Program-made: the position numbers and the translations under genes
Shown here: one piece after another, positions 26,054 through 34,626 of the stretch
Layout: each line of letters begins with the position of its first letter
Numbering within the stretch: position 1 is the first letter of the stretch
The notes under the pieces: generated by a model
The model's database searches: none
What the model was told of the DNA's origin: nothing
What the model saw: only the letters and a program-made list of their open reading frames with translations
Assembly: GCA_002427105.1 (NCBI GenBank)
Contig: DIPM01000021.1
Coordinates: 126,027-190,026 of the forward strand
DNA from: Marinilabiliaceae bacterium UBA5488
Lineage (GTDB): Bacteria > Bacteroidota > Bacteroidia > Bacteroidales > Marinilabiliaceae
DNA: 64,000 nt
Direction of reading: 5' to 3'

Positions 26054-27835
26054 ATGTCATACAAATTTTTCAAATTAGCTTTTTTGTCGGTTTTTGCTTT
26101 ATATATTTTTTACGGGTGTAGTAGTACTAAGAATGCATATACCTTTGAGGATGTATTATACAAAGATGGGCGTCCGCTTACAATCAAAGTTAAGGATGAT
26201 AACGCAGATAGAAGATTTAATTTTTACTTTCTTGAAGCAAATCGCCTTAAAATGTTGGGTGATAAGGGAAATGCTTCTTTGTATTACACGGAAGCCATAA
26301 AAATTGATTCTACCTGCGCAACCTGTTATTTTGAAATAGCTAATTTGCTTATTCAGAATGAGGAGTATAAGAGTGCAACTGAATACTTGTTCAAAGCTGT
26401 GCAATATGATCCTGATAATGAATATTTTCTTTATCTTTTGAGCAAGCTTTATGCTAGTAATGGGAGTTATACTGAGGCACTGCTCTCAGCGAAATATCTT
26501 TCTGATAAATATCCCGAAAACATTGAATATTTGTATCATTTAGCTCATCTTCAAAGTCAAGTGGGAAATTTTGGCGGAGCTATTTTATCTCTTAATTTAA
26601 TGGAATCTCTTATGGGAGTCAATGAGATTATTTCCGTCGAGAAGCACGCTCTTTGGCTTGAATTGGGAGAAAAGAAATTAGCTGAAAGAGAACTTCTGGA
26701 ATTAATTAAAAGCTACCCTCTTAATAGTGACTATTTAGTTTATTTAGGAGATTTCTATATTCAACAAGGGGATGGAGCCAGAGCTTTGGAAACATATAAT
26801 AAAGTTCTAACTGAGTTTCCTGCTAATGGATTGGTTTATTTTAGTCTGGCTAATTATTATTTCCAAAATAAAGATATTGAGGCTTTTAAAAGGAATCTTA
26901 CAATTGCATTTTCTAACCCAAATATTGATTTAGAATCCAAGATTAAGAGAATTACTCCTTTTTTAATGAGCATGGAAGCCCAGGATAACCCGATAAAAAT
27001 TTATGAGTTAGAAGAATTTTTCAATCTAATTGTGACAACTCATCCTTATGAATCATCTATTCATGTCTTGCAAGGAAATTTTTTAAATCATATCAACAAG
27101 GATTCTTTAGCAATAAACTCCTATGAAACGGCACTTTTAATTGATGAGCAACAAGCGGAAGTGTGGCATGAGTATTTGCTCTTGTTATTTTCTATGGAAC
27201 ATAAGGAAAAGTTTTTTACTGAAAGTGAAAAGGCTGTTAAACTCTATCCAGAAAACGGTATTTTCGCGTATATGGCGGGTTTTGCCAGTATGTTCGTGGA
27301 GAATAATTCTGAAGCAATTTCTTATTTTAACAAATCCTTGAATCTTTCTAATGATAATAACGATCTAAAAAGTCAGATTTATGGGCTTTTAGGGGATCTT
27401 TATTTTGGAATGGAAGAAAAACAAAAATCCTTCGAGTCTTATGAGAAAAGCTTGGAACTTAAGAAGGACAATGTGGTGGTTTTGAATAATTATGCTTATT
27501 ATTTGAGCCTTGAAGGTTTGGAATTGCAAAAGGCTGAACAGATGATTAGCAAGGTTATTGAATTTGAACCTACTAACCCTACTTACTTAGATACCTATGC
27601 CTGGGTTTTATTTAAACGAGGTAAATACCTGGAGGCCTTGTATATTATTGAACAAGCAATTTCTAATGGCGGAGATGAAATGGGAGCTGTTTTGGAGCAT
27701 TATGGGGATATTCTTTATATGAACGGAAATCAGGATGGAGCCTTGAAGTATTGGAAACTGGCCCTGGAATCAGAGGATGAGATTACAGATGTTTTAAAGA
27801 AAAAGATTGAAAAAAGGGAATATTTGGCTGAATAG
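26054..27835 (+). CDS. Large tetratricopeptide-repeat lipoprotein
   Basis: The 593-residue protein has a lipoprotein signal (lipobox FYGC, Cys22) followed by about 12-14 TPR units. Examples are ATCYFEIANLLIQNEEYKSA, YPLNSDYLVYLGDFYIQQGD and TYLDTYAWVLFKRGKYLEA. TPR lipoproteins act as periplasmic or outer-membrane scaffolds. It is followed directly by a DUF4292 lipoprotein and an EnvC-like gene, a group common in this phylum and probably connected with cell-envelope assembly. No enzyme domain is visible. Confidence 0.85.
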   Translation: MSYKFFKLAFLSVFALYIFYGCSSTKNAYTFEDVLYKDGRPLTIKVKDDNADRRFNFYFLEANRLKMLGDKGNASLYYTEAIKIDSTCATCYFEIANLLIQNEEYKSATEYLFKAVQYDPDNEYFLYLLSKLYASNGSYTEALLSAKYLSDKYPENIEYLYHLAHLQSQVGNFGGAILSLNLMESLMGVNEIISVEKHALWLELGEKKLAERELLELIKSYPLNSDYLVYLGDFYIQQGDGARALETYNKVLTEFPANGLVYFSLANYYFQNKDIEAFKRNLTIAFSNPNIDLESKIKRITPFLMSMEAQDNPIKIYELEEFFNLIVTTHPYESSIHVLQGNFLNHINKDSLAINSYETALLIDEQQAEVWHEYLLLLFSMEHKEKFFTESEKAVKLYPENGIFAYMAGFASMFVENNSEAISYFNKSLNLSNDNNDLKSQIYGLLGDLYFGMEEKQKSFESYEKSLELKKDNVVVLNNYAYYLSLEGLELQKAEQMISKVIEFEPTNPTYLDTYAWVLFKRGKYLEALYIIEQAISNGGDEMGAVLEHYGDILYMNGNQDGALKYWKLALESEDEITDVLKKKIEKREYLAE

Positions 27836-27839
27836 CGAT

Positions 27840-28670
27840 ATGGATAAAATGACTTTTTTTAAACAAGCTTTTGCTTTTGTTACGGTAGTTTTTTTACTGT
27901 CATTGAGTTCATGTAAAAGTTTTAATAAAGTCATTGGCGAATTTTCTAAGGAAGATCTTAGTGCTGATGAATTATTAGATTCTGTTGCTAAGAATGTTTT
28001 TGAGTATGATAATGTATATTTTAAAAGAGTTTTTGTCGAAATAGAACTGGATGGAAAGAAGCTATCATCCAGGGCTAATATTTATATTCAAAAGGATTCA
28101 TCTATTGTCATATCTTTTATCCCTCTTATGGGAATAGAATTATATAGGGCTAAATTAAGTAAAGATGGATTGATTATTTTGGATAGAATGAATCGCAATG
28201 TTATTCGAACTGATTATAAAGCTTTTTCCGAGAGGTACTTAATTGATTTGGAATATTCTCAATTTGAAAGTCTGCTAACTAACAGGGTTTTTACCTATCC
28301 TCTAAATAATATTAAATTGTTAAACCGCTACAGCACTAGTTATAAAGACAGCATTTATTCTTTCTCCTCGTTTAATAAATCTGTTTCACGTGGAACACAA
28401 AGTTTTCAAGAGATTAATATTATTCCCGGTATTTATAGACCACTTAATAATGTGATAAAGTTGCCGGAAAGAAATATTTCTTTTCAAGTGAATTATTCAG
28501 ATTTTGTTGCTCTTAATAATAATTCATCTTTTCCTTTGTACATTTCGATTCAGGGAGTTAAGGGAAAGGATTATGTAAAGGTGAATTTTAATTTTTCTTC
28601 AGTAGAAGTAAATAGCGAGCAATTTATTTCTTTTTCTATACCGCTTAGCTATGCGAATAAAACACTTTAA
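27840..28670 (+). CDS. DUF4292-family lipoprotein
   Basis: The frame opens at 27807 inside the previous gene, but the ATG at 27840, four bases after that gene's stop, puts a normal lipoprotein signal at the N-terminus (FAFVTVVFLLSLSSC, Cys25). The 276-residue product matches DUF4292, a family found in Bacteroidota with a LolA/LppX-like beta fold, as suggested by VFVEIELDGKKLSSRANIYIQ. This suggests binding of lipids or lipoproteins in the periplasm; function not shown. A parS site lies within the coding sequence (28382-28397). The end overlaps the EnvC-like gene by 20 bp. Confidence 0.82.
   Translation: MDKMTFFKQAFAFVTVVFLLSLSSCKSFNKVIGEFSKEDLSADELLDSVAKNVFEYDNVYFKRVFVEIELDGKKLSSRANIYIQKDSSIVISFIPLMGIELYRAKLSKDGLIILDRMNRNVIRTDYKAFSERYLIDLEYSQFESLLTNRVFTYPLNNIKLLNRYSTSYKDSIYSFSSFNKSVSRGTQSFQEINIIPGIYRPLNNVIKLPERNISFQVNYSDFVALNNNSSFPLYISIQGVKGKDYVKVNFNFSSVEVNSEQFISFSIPLSYANKTL
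28382..28397. promoter_or_regulatory. parS centromere site 2 (within a coding sequence)
   Basis: TGTTTCACGTGGAACA is the exact reverse complement of site 1. It encodes part of a Ser-Val-Ser-Arg-Gly-Thr run of the DUF4292 protein. Its identity to the intergenic copies makes chance unlikely. Confidence 0.85.
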
Positions 28671-29802
28671 ATACTTATATAGCTGTATTTTTTGGCTTAT
28701 TGTTTCTTTAGTTTCGGCTCAGGGGGTAGATGTTTTAAAAGCCGAGAAAGATGCTTTGCTTAAGGAAATTGAGGATTCAAAACGGACACTTAAACTAAAG
28801 CAGACTACAAAAGAAAGTACTCTGCAGCAGTTACAGTTGGTGGGGCAGGAAGTGGCTGTTAGAGAGGAAATTTTAAATTCTCTGGAAGGCCAGATTAAAG
28901 AGCTTGATAGGAGTATTGACGCAAATCAAACTAAAATTAATGTTTTGGAAAGTGATATTGCAGTGTTAAAGGGCGATTATTCTAAACTGCTGCAAGACAC
29001 CTACCTACGTCGGAATTCTCTAAACGAACTTGCCTTTTTCATGAGCGCTGCTGATTTCAGTGAGGCATATCGTCGCTATCGTTTGCTGAAAGAATACTCG
29101 ATTTATAGGCAGAAACAAGGCCTAATTCTTTATGAAAGCCAGAATAGACTAATCGCTTTGCAAAATGATATTAAGCTTCAAAAGGAGGCCAAAGAAAGCA
29201 ATTTGGCCGAAGTAGAGACTGAAATTAGTAATCTTAGTCTGTCTCGCCAGGAAAAGGCAAAATTAGTTGCTTCCTTACAAAACGAAGAGTCCTGGCTCTT
29301 GAAGCTTATTAGAGATAAGGAGAATGAAGCGAAGGGTTTGGAGCAGAAGATTCTGGAGTATATACGTAGCTCCTCTGTAAGTGCATTGGGTAATGATTTT
29401 AGTAGTTTTGAGGGAAAACTTTTGTGGCCTGTTAGAAAGGGTTTTGTAATTAGTAATTTTGGAGAACATGAACATCCGGTTTTGAAAAATGTTACTATTA
29501 AGAATAATGGTATTGATATTCAAAGCACCTTAGGGGATCAGGTTTTCGCTGTCCATAATGGGGAGGTTAGCAGGGTTGTGGGTATTCCGGGCTATAATAC
29601 TACTGTGCTAGTTCGCCATGGTAAGTATCTTACTGTTTATGCTAATCTTAGAGAAGTAGATGTGAAACAGGGTCAAAAGATTTATGCCGGTGATAGTGTA
29701 GGCAGAATTTTTAAGGAGGAATCAGGCGGGAGTGTCGTTTTGCATTTTGAAATATGGCATGAAAATCAGAAATTAGATCCATCAAAATGGTTAAGTCCTT
29801 AA
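28651..29802 (+). CDS. EnvC-like amidase activator: coiled coil plus degenerate M23 (LytM) domain
   Basis: The 383-residue protein has a signal peptide (cleavage near VSAQG), a long coiled coil (about 28-245) and a C-terminal M23 domain (about 265-383). The zinc ligands are mostly lost: Asn285 replaces His in NNGID, Asn332 replaces His in the VYANL motif, and Val363 replaces the first His of HxH; Asp289 and His365 remain. This matches EnvC, which does not cut peptidoglycan but activates amidases during cell separation. No amidase gene is adjacent. Confidence 0.85.
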   Translation: MRIKHFKYLYSCIFWLIVSLVSAQGVDVLKAEKDALLKEIEDSKRTLKLKQTTKESTLQQLQLVGQEVAVREEILNSLEGQIKELDRSIDANQTKINVLESDIAVLKGDYSKLLQDTYLRRNSLNELAFFMSAADFSEAYRRYRLLKEYSIYRQKQGLILYESQNRLIALQNDIKLQKEAKESNLAEVETEISNLSLSRQEKAKLVASLQNEESWLLKLIRDKENEAKGLEQKILEYIRSSSVSALGNDFSSFEGKLLWPVRKGFVISNFGEHEHPVLKNVTIKNNGIDIQSTLGDQVFAVHNGEVSRVVGIPGYNTTVLVRHGKYLTVYANLREVDVKQGQKIYAGDSVGRIFKEESGGSVVLHFEIWHENQKLDPSKWLSP

Positions 29803-29909
29803 TTTATTCTGATATAATGGAAACCCTTTTCTATTATTTGTGTATAAGGGAGTATCTGAAACTTGATTGAAGACCTGCAATCTTATTAATGTTTTAAATT
29901 TATATTCTT

Positions 29910-30305
29910 GTGAATAGGATGATTCTAAAGTCTGAGATACAAAATATCAATGTAGTCGAAAATTTAATCGACGAAATTTCTTCCCTCTATAATCTTCATT
30001 CTGATGTTTATGGGAAACTATTGTTGGCTGTTGTTGAGGGTGTTAATAATGCTATTGTTCATGGTAATAAGTTGGTGAAGGAAAAAGATGTGACGGTGGA
30101 GTATGATGTCAATGATAAAGAAATATTTTTTCAAATCAGTGATATGGGGGATGGATTCGATTACACTAATTTGCCTGATCCTACAAAGCCTGAGAATATC
30201 GAAAGAACTCACGGTAGGGGTATATTTTTAATGAACCACCTTGCTGATAAGCTCGAGTTTAATGAACCAGGTAACCAGGTTAAAATGCACTTTTATCTGA
30301 CCTAA
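29910..30305 (+). CDS. Anti-sigma-factor-type ATP-binding protein (HATPase, RsbW/SpoIIAB-like)
   Basis: The 131-residue protein is a stand-alone GHKL ATPase domain with N-box VEGVNNAIVHGN, G1 SDMGDGFDY and G2 HGRGIFLMNHLAD. Such proteins are serine kinases that bind sigma factors or anti-anti-sigma partners. The start drawn is GTG; ATG at 29919 is the alternative. Its stop is immediately followed by the ybeY ATG, so the two are co-translated. No anti-anti-sigma (STAS) partner is nearby. Confidence 0.85.
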   Translation: MNRMILKSEIQNINVVENLIDEISSLYNLHSDVYGKLLLAVVEGVNNAIVHGNKLVKEKDVTVEYDVNDKEIFFQISDMGDGFDYTNLPDPTKPENIERTHGRGIFLMNHLADKLEFNEPGNQVKMHFYLT

Positions 30306-30734
30306 ATGAAGGCTGAGGCTATTGAGTTTTTCGTGAAATGCGATAATATGCCTGAGCTTGATTTTTCTTTTGTTCGTAGTGCTATTATTGAAATAATTGA
30401 ATATCATAATAAAAAATGTGGAGAAATTTCTCTTGTTTTTTGTGATGATAAATATATCCTTGAGATTAATCGAAATTATCTTAAGCATGATTATTATACG
30501 GATATTATTACTTTCGATTATTCTTCTGTTCGTGTAATTTCCGGAGATCTTATTATTAGTGTGGATACTGTAATTAGTAATTCATTGCTTTTTGAGGTGG
30601 ATTCAAAACTCGAGTTGCATCGTGTAATTTTTCATGGAGTTTTGCATCTTCTCGGATTTGATGATAAAAGTGAAGAAGAAGAAAGAAAAATGAGGAGTTT
30701 GGAAGATTATTGGCTGGAGCATTTTTCCTTATAG
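30306..30734 (+). CDS. ybeY: rRNA maturation endoribonuclease YbeY
   Basis: YbeY is a zinc-dependent endonuclease for 16S rRNA 3'-end maturation and ribosome quality control. The 142-residue protein has the metal site HGVLHLLGFDDK. The first two His are conserved, but the third ligand position, His in the usual HGxLHLxGYDH, is Asp. A similar non-His residue is common in Bacteroidota YbeY, so this is probably a lineage variant. Confidence 0.93.
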   Translation: MKAEAIEFFVKCDNMPELDFSFVRSAIIEIIEYHNKKCGEISLVFCDDKYILEINRNYLKHDYYTDIITFDYSSVRVISGDLIISVDTVISNSLLFEVDSKLELHRVIFHGVLHLLGFDDKSEEEERKMRSLEDYWLEHFSL

Positions 30735-30743
30735 ATTATATTC

Positions 30744-30779
30744 GTCTGATTGATAGATGTATAACCTTCAGACCCTTTT
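30744..30779 (+). terminator. Weak terminator candidate after ybeY
   Basis: GTCTGA (30744-30749) can pair with TCAGAC (30768-30773) across an 18-nt loop, followed by CCTTTTTT. The stem is short, but the position just after the ybeY stop and the T-run fit a weak intrinsic terminator. The rest of the 226-bp spacer to mnmG shows no other clear signal. Confidence 0.4.
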
Positions 30780-30960
30780 TTGCTTGCTTCTTTTACCTAT
30801 GCTAGGGCTTAAACTTAAGAATATTCAATTCCTGGAGCCTTTCTTATGTTAAATATTATATTACTTTCCACTCATCTTTATTGCTTTTAATTTGTTTACT
30901 ACTTTTGTCGTCTTAGTGCGTGTTTTTAATTAGCTACTTGCTAGCTTATATTTTTATTAT

Positions 30961-32838
30961 ATGAATTTTGATTTTGATATAGTGGTTGTAGGAGCTGGGC
31001 ATGCAGGCTGTGAAGCTGCAGCGGCCTGTGGTAATATGGGAATGAAAACTCTTCTTATTACCATGGATATGAATAAGATGGCCCAGATGAGTTGTAATCC
31101 AGCCGTAGGTGGCATCGCTAAGGGGCAGATTGTTAGAGAGATAGACGCTTTAGGTGGTCTTATGGGCATAGTTACTGATTCTTCTTCTATTCAGTTTAGA
31201 ATGTTGAATCGAAGTAAAGGTCCAGCTATGTGGAGCCCTCGGAGCCAATGTGACAGAATGGTTTTCTCAGGAAATTGGCGTGCCGCTCTTGAGGCTATTC
31301 CCTCTGTTAGTTTTTGGCAGGATACTGTTGTAGATATTTTGTTAGAGGATAATCAGCTTAAAGGTGTTGTTACTGCTTTGGGTCTTAGCATTAATTGCAA
31401 GAAATTAATCCTTACCACAGGAACTTTTATGAACGGTTTGATTCACATCGGTTCAAAGCAACAAAAAGGTGGACGTATTTCAGAACCGGCCTCTTACGGT
31501 ATAACCGAAAAATTGGCGCAGGCAGGCTTCAAAACAGGGAGGATGAAAACTGGCACCCCGGTGCGTGTCGATTCTCGTAGTGTTGACTTTTCAAAACTTG
31601 GAGAGCAGAAGGGCGAAGATGGCTTCTATAAATTTAGTTACTTATCTATTTCTAATAAAAAACTTAAGCAAAGAAGCTGCTATATTACTTATACTAGTCC
31701 AATTGTCCATGATATTATTAAATCTAAACTATCGGAAAGTCCTATGTATAATGGAACTATTCAAAGTCTTGGACCAAGATATTGCCCTAGTATTGAAACC
31801 AAGGTGGTTACCTTTGCTGACAAAGAAATGCATCAGCTGTATTTAGAACCTGAAGGAGAGAACACAATCGAATTCTACCTTAATGGCTTTAGTTCTTCTC
31901 TAGCTATGGAAACTCAATTTGAAGCTTTGAGACATGTTGAAGGACTGGAAAAGGCTGTCTTTTTTCGACCGGGATATGCTATTGAGTATGATTTTTTTGA
32001 TCCCACCCAACTGAATGCTACCCTTGAAACTAAATTGATTTCGGGCTTGTATTTTGCAGGCCAAATTAATGGTACTACCGGTTATGAGGAGGCAGCGGCT
32101 CAAGGATTGATGGCTGGTATTAATGCTTCATTATCCATTAAGAAGAATAAGGAGTTTATTTTAAAACGTGATGAGGCTTATATCGGTGTTCTTATTGACG
32201 ATCTTATTACCAAGGGCGTGGATGAGCCTTACAGAATGTTTACGAGTAGGGCAGAATATAGAATATTACTTAGGCAGGATAATGCAGATATTAGGTTAAC
32301 GCCCAGAGCTTACGATCTGGGTTTAGCTTCAAAGGAGCGTTTTGATCTCTTACAAGAGAAATTGCACTTGCGTGATTCTCTTATTTCATTTTTAAAGAAT
32401 TATAGCCTTAAGGGAGATGAAATTAATAGCTATCTCAAATCTGTTAATACTTCCTTACTTAATCAGGGCGTTAAACTTTTTGATACTATATCCAGGCCTC
32501 AGGTTCGTCTGATAGATGTTATTAATATTTTGCCTAAACTTAAAGAGCATTGTGAGGCTATTCCTGAGGATAGATTTGAAGAAATTGTGGAGGCAGCAGA
32601 AATACTTATTAAGTATGATGGCTATATTAATAGGGAGAGACTAATAGCCGATAAGTTAAAACGTCTTGAGAATATTAAAATCAAAGACCGTTTTCGTTAT
32701 GAAGATATTCATACTATAAGTACTGAAGCAAGACATAAATTGGCCAGGATTAATCCGGAGACTATTGGGCAAGCTTCACGAATTAGTGGAGTCTCCCCAA
32801 GTGATATTAATATTTTGTTAGTGCTTATGGGTAGATAA
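30961..32838 (+). CDS. mnmG: tRNA uridine 5-carboxymethylaminomethyl modification enzyme MnmG (GidA)
   Basis: MnmG, with MnmE, modifies wobble uridine 34 of several tRNAs using FAD. The 625-residue protein has the FAD-binding GAGHAGCEAA, CNPAVGGIAKG, RMLNRSKGPAMWSPR, the Cys-containing middle segment and the FAGQINGTTGYEEAAAQG motif, with a normal helical C-terminus. mnmG (gidA) is often near the replication origin. A parS site begins one base after its stop codon. Confidence 0.97.
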   Translation: MNFDFDIVVVGAGHAGCEAAAACGNMGMKTLLITMDMNKMAQMSCNPAVGGIAKGQIVREIDALGGLMGIVTDSSSIQFRMLNRSKGPAMWSPRSQCDRMVFSGNWRAALEAIPSVSFWQDTVVDILLEDNQLKGVVTALGLSINCKKLILTTGTFMNGLIHIGSKQQKGGRISEPASYGITEKLAQAGFKTGRMKTGTPVRVDSRSVDFSKLGEQKGEDGFYKFSYLSISNKKLKQRSCYITYTSPIVHDIIKSKLSESPMYNGTIQSLGPRYCPSIETKVVTFADKEMHQLYLEPEGENTIEFYLNGFSSSLAMETQFEALRHVEGLEKAVFFRPGYAIEYDFFDPTQLNATLETKLISGLYFAGQINGTTGYEEAAAQGLMAGINASLSIKKNKEFILKRDEAYIGVLIDDLITKGVDEPYRMFTSRAEYRILLRQDNADIRLTPRAYDLGLASKERFDLLQEKLHLRDSLISFLKNYSLKGDEINSYLKSVNTSLLNQGVKLFDTISRPQVRLIDVINILPKLKEHCEAIPEDRFEEIVEAAEILIKYDGYINRERLIADKLKRLENIKIKDRFRYEDIHTISTEARHKLARINPETIGQASRISGVSPSDINILLVLMGR

Positions 32839-32854
32839 TGTTTCACGTGGAACA
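32839..32854. promoter_or_regulatory. parS centromere site 3
   Basis: TGTTTCACGTGGAACA starts immediately after the mnmG stop codon. It is identical to site 2 and the reverse complement of site 1. Confidence 0.88.
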
Positions 32855-32971
32855 TTTATACTGTGCTTATAGTTTTATATTTTATTATTTTGTACTAGTA
32901 ATTTGTTCGGTAAAGGAAGTTTTCGTTTCGCTTTTACTAGTTCCTTTAATATTTCATTTTAAGACTTTGCT

Positions 32972-34618
32972 ATGGACACCTTTAGTATTTCTGGAAGAAT
33001 AGTAGATTTACACAATAGGAGAATTTTCCCGGGTGAAGTAAATGTTAGGGATGGAGTGATTGTTTCTATAAGCGCGAAGGATAAGGCTGAAGACAGATTT
33101 ATTCTGGCTGGCTTTGTAGATTCCCATGTGCATATTGAGAGTTCCATGCTTAGTCCTTCTCGTTTTGCAGAGATGGTTGTTCCACGTGGAACAATTGCTG
33201 TTGTCAGCGACCCTCATGAGATTGCCAATGTTATGGGAGTGCCGGGAGTAGAATTTATGATTTCAGATGGGAATACGGTTCCGCTTAAGTTCTTTTTTGG
33301 CGCACCTTCTTCTGTTCCTGCCACATGCTTTGAATCATCCGGTGCGGTGTTGGATAGTGAGGACGTCAGGCTTTTGCTGCAAAGGGAGGATATTTGGTTT
33401 TTATCAGAAGTAATGAACTATCCGGGTGTAATCCATGGTGATAAGGATGTTCTTAAGAAATTGGAATATGCTAATTCGCTGGCTAAGCCTATTGATGGAC
33501 ATGCCCCTGGACTTAGTGGAGCTGATCTTGAAAAATATGTTTCTCATAATATAACTACCGACCATGAATGTTCGAGCCTAGAAGAAGCGGAGATAAAGCT
33601 ATCCAAAGGAATGAAAATTCAGATTAGAGAAGGTAGCGCAGCCAGAAATTTCCACGCTCTACATCCTTTGTTTTTTAAGTATCCCAATCAGCTTATGCTT
33701 TGTACGGATGATAGCCATCCTGATGAAATTCTCAACCAGGGACATATTGACAGAATCCTTCGACTTGGGATAAGTAAGTATAATATTAACCTTTTCGACA
33801 TTCTTCGTTCAGCCACAATTATTCCCGTCCAGCATTACAAACTTCCTGTTGGGCTTCTTAGGGAAGGGGATCCTGCCGACTTTATCGTGGTCGATAATTT
33901 GGAAAACTTTTCTCTTTTAGAATCCTATATTGATGGAAAGAAAGTCTTTGATAGGACTAAGGGCAATCTTTTTACTGTGGAGCCGGGCCAGACAATTAAT
34001 CGCTTTAGAGAGCAAGCTCTTGATGTAAATGAACTAAATCTTAGCATGCCTGAATCTAAAACCACAGTTAGGGTTATTGATGTTAGAGATGGAGAGTTGC
34101 TTAGCCTTCAGTATTTGTGGAAGCCTGAACTTGGAGCGGGTGTTAGACTAGAAGGCTCTATTAAAGATGATATAACAAAATTAGTAGTACTAAGTCGCTA
34201 TTCTAATCAGAAACCTGCTTTGGGTTTCGTTAAGAATTTGGGTATAAAAAAGGGCGCAATTGGAAGTAGCGTTGCTCACGATAGTCATAATTTGATTGTT
34301 GCCGGAGTGGATGATGAATCAATTGCTCTTGTTATAAATGAATTGATAAAAAGTGGCGGAGGAATTGCAGCCTTTGATGGTGAAAACTTAAATCTTTTGC
34401 CCCTGGCTGTGGGTGGCTTGATGAGCAATGAACGGGGGGAATATGTAGCTGCTAAATATCAGGAGCTAAACCAACTTGCTAAAAATATGGGTTCTTCTTT
34501 AAAGGCGCCATTTATGACTCTTTCGTTTTTGTCACTTTTAGTAATTCCGGAATTGAAATTGAGTGACAAAGGCCTCTTTGATGTGAGTAAATTTAGTTTT
34601 GTTCCGCTATTTGTTTAG
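32972..34618 (+). CDS. ade: Adenine deaminase
   Basis: Ade deaminates adenine to hypoxanthine in purine salvage, using metal ions. The 548-residue protein belongs to the amidohydrolase-fold bacterial Ade family. It shows GFVDSHVHIESSML with the HxH metal motif, GTIAVVSDPHEIANVMG, GHAPGLSG, TDHECSS and CTDDSHPD. Length is normal for the family. A perfect palindromic parS-like site lies inside the gene at 33178-33193. The uvrC ATG follows eight bases after the stop. Confidence 0.95.
   Translation: MDTFSISGRIVDLHNRRIFPGEVNVRDGVIVSISAKDKAEDRFILAGFVDSHVHIESSMLSPSRFAEMVVPRGTIAVVSDPHEIANVMGVPGVEFMISDGNTVPLKFFFGAPSSVPATCFESSGAVLDSEDVRLLLQREDIWFLSEVMNYPGVIHGDKDVLKKLEYANSLAKPIDGHAPGLSGADLEKYVSHNITTDHECSSLEEAEIKLSKGMKIQIREGSAARNFHALHPLFFKYPNQLMLCTDDSHPDEILNQGHIDRILRLGISKYNINLFDILRSATIIPVQHYKLPVGLLREGDPADFIVVDNLENFSLLESYIDGKKVFDRTKGNLFTVEPGQTINRFREQALDVNELNLSMPESKTTVRVIDVRDGELLSLQYLWKPELGAGVRLEGSIKDDITKLVVLSRYSNQKPALGFVKNLGIKKGAIGSSVAHDSHNLIVAGVDDESIALVINELIKSGGGIAAFDGENLNLLPLAVGGLMSNERGEYVAAKYQELNQLAKNMGSSLKAPFMTLSFLSLLVIPELKLSDKGLFDVSKFSFVPLFV
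33178..33193. promoter_or_regulatory. parS centromere site 4 (within ade, perfect palindrome)
   Basis: TGTTCCACGTGGAACA is fully self-complementary and combines the left half of site 1 with the right half of site 2. It encodes Val-Pro-Arg-Gly-Thr in adenine deaminase and lies 339 bases after site 3. Confidence 0.82.
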
Positions 34619-34626
34619 ATAGTATT

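Noticed and set aside
30306..30734. Loss of the third zinc His in YbeY as an inactive enzyme
   Set aside because: A non-His residue at this position is common in Bacteroidota YbeY, so it is probably a lineage variant and not a defect.
30735..30960. tRNA or small RNA gene in the ybeY-mnmG spacer
   Set aside because: No cloverleaf-like pairing or conserved T-loop sequence was found by eye; only a weak terminator candidate is visible.
21656..34618. Composition change at 21.6 kb as a sign of horizontal transfer
   Set aside because: The change is in strand asymmetry (G/T-rich against C-rich), the genes are ordinary housekeeping genes, and a replication origin explains it better.
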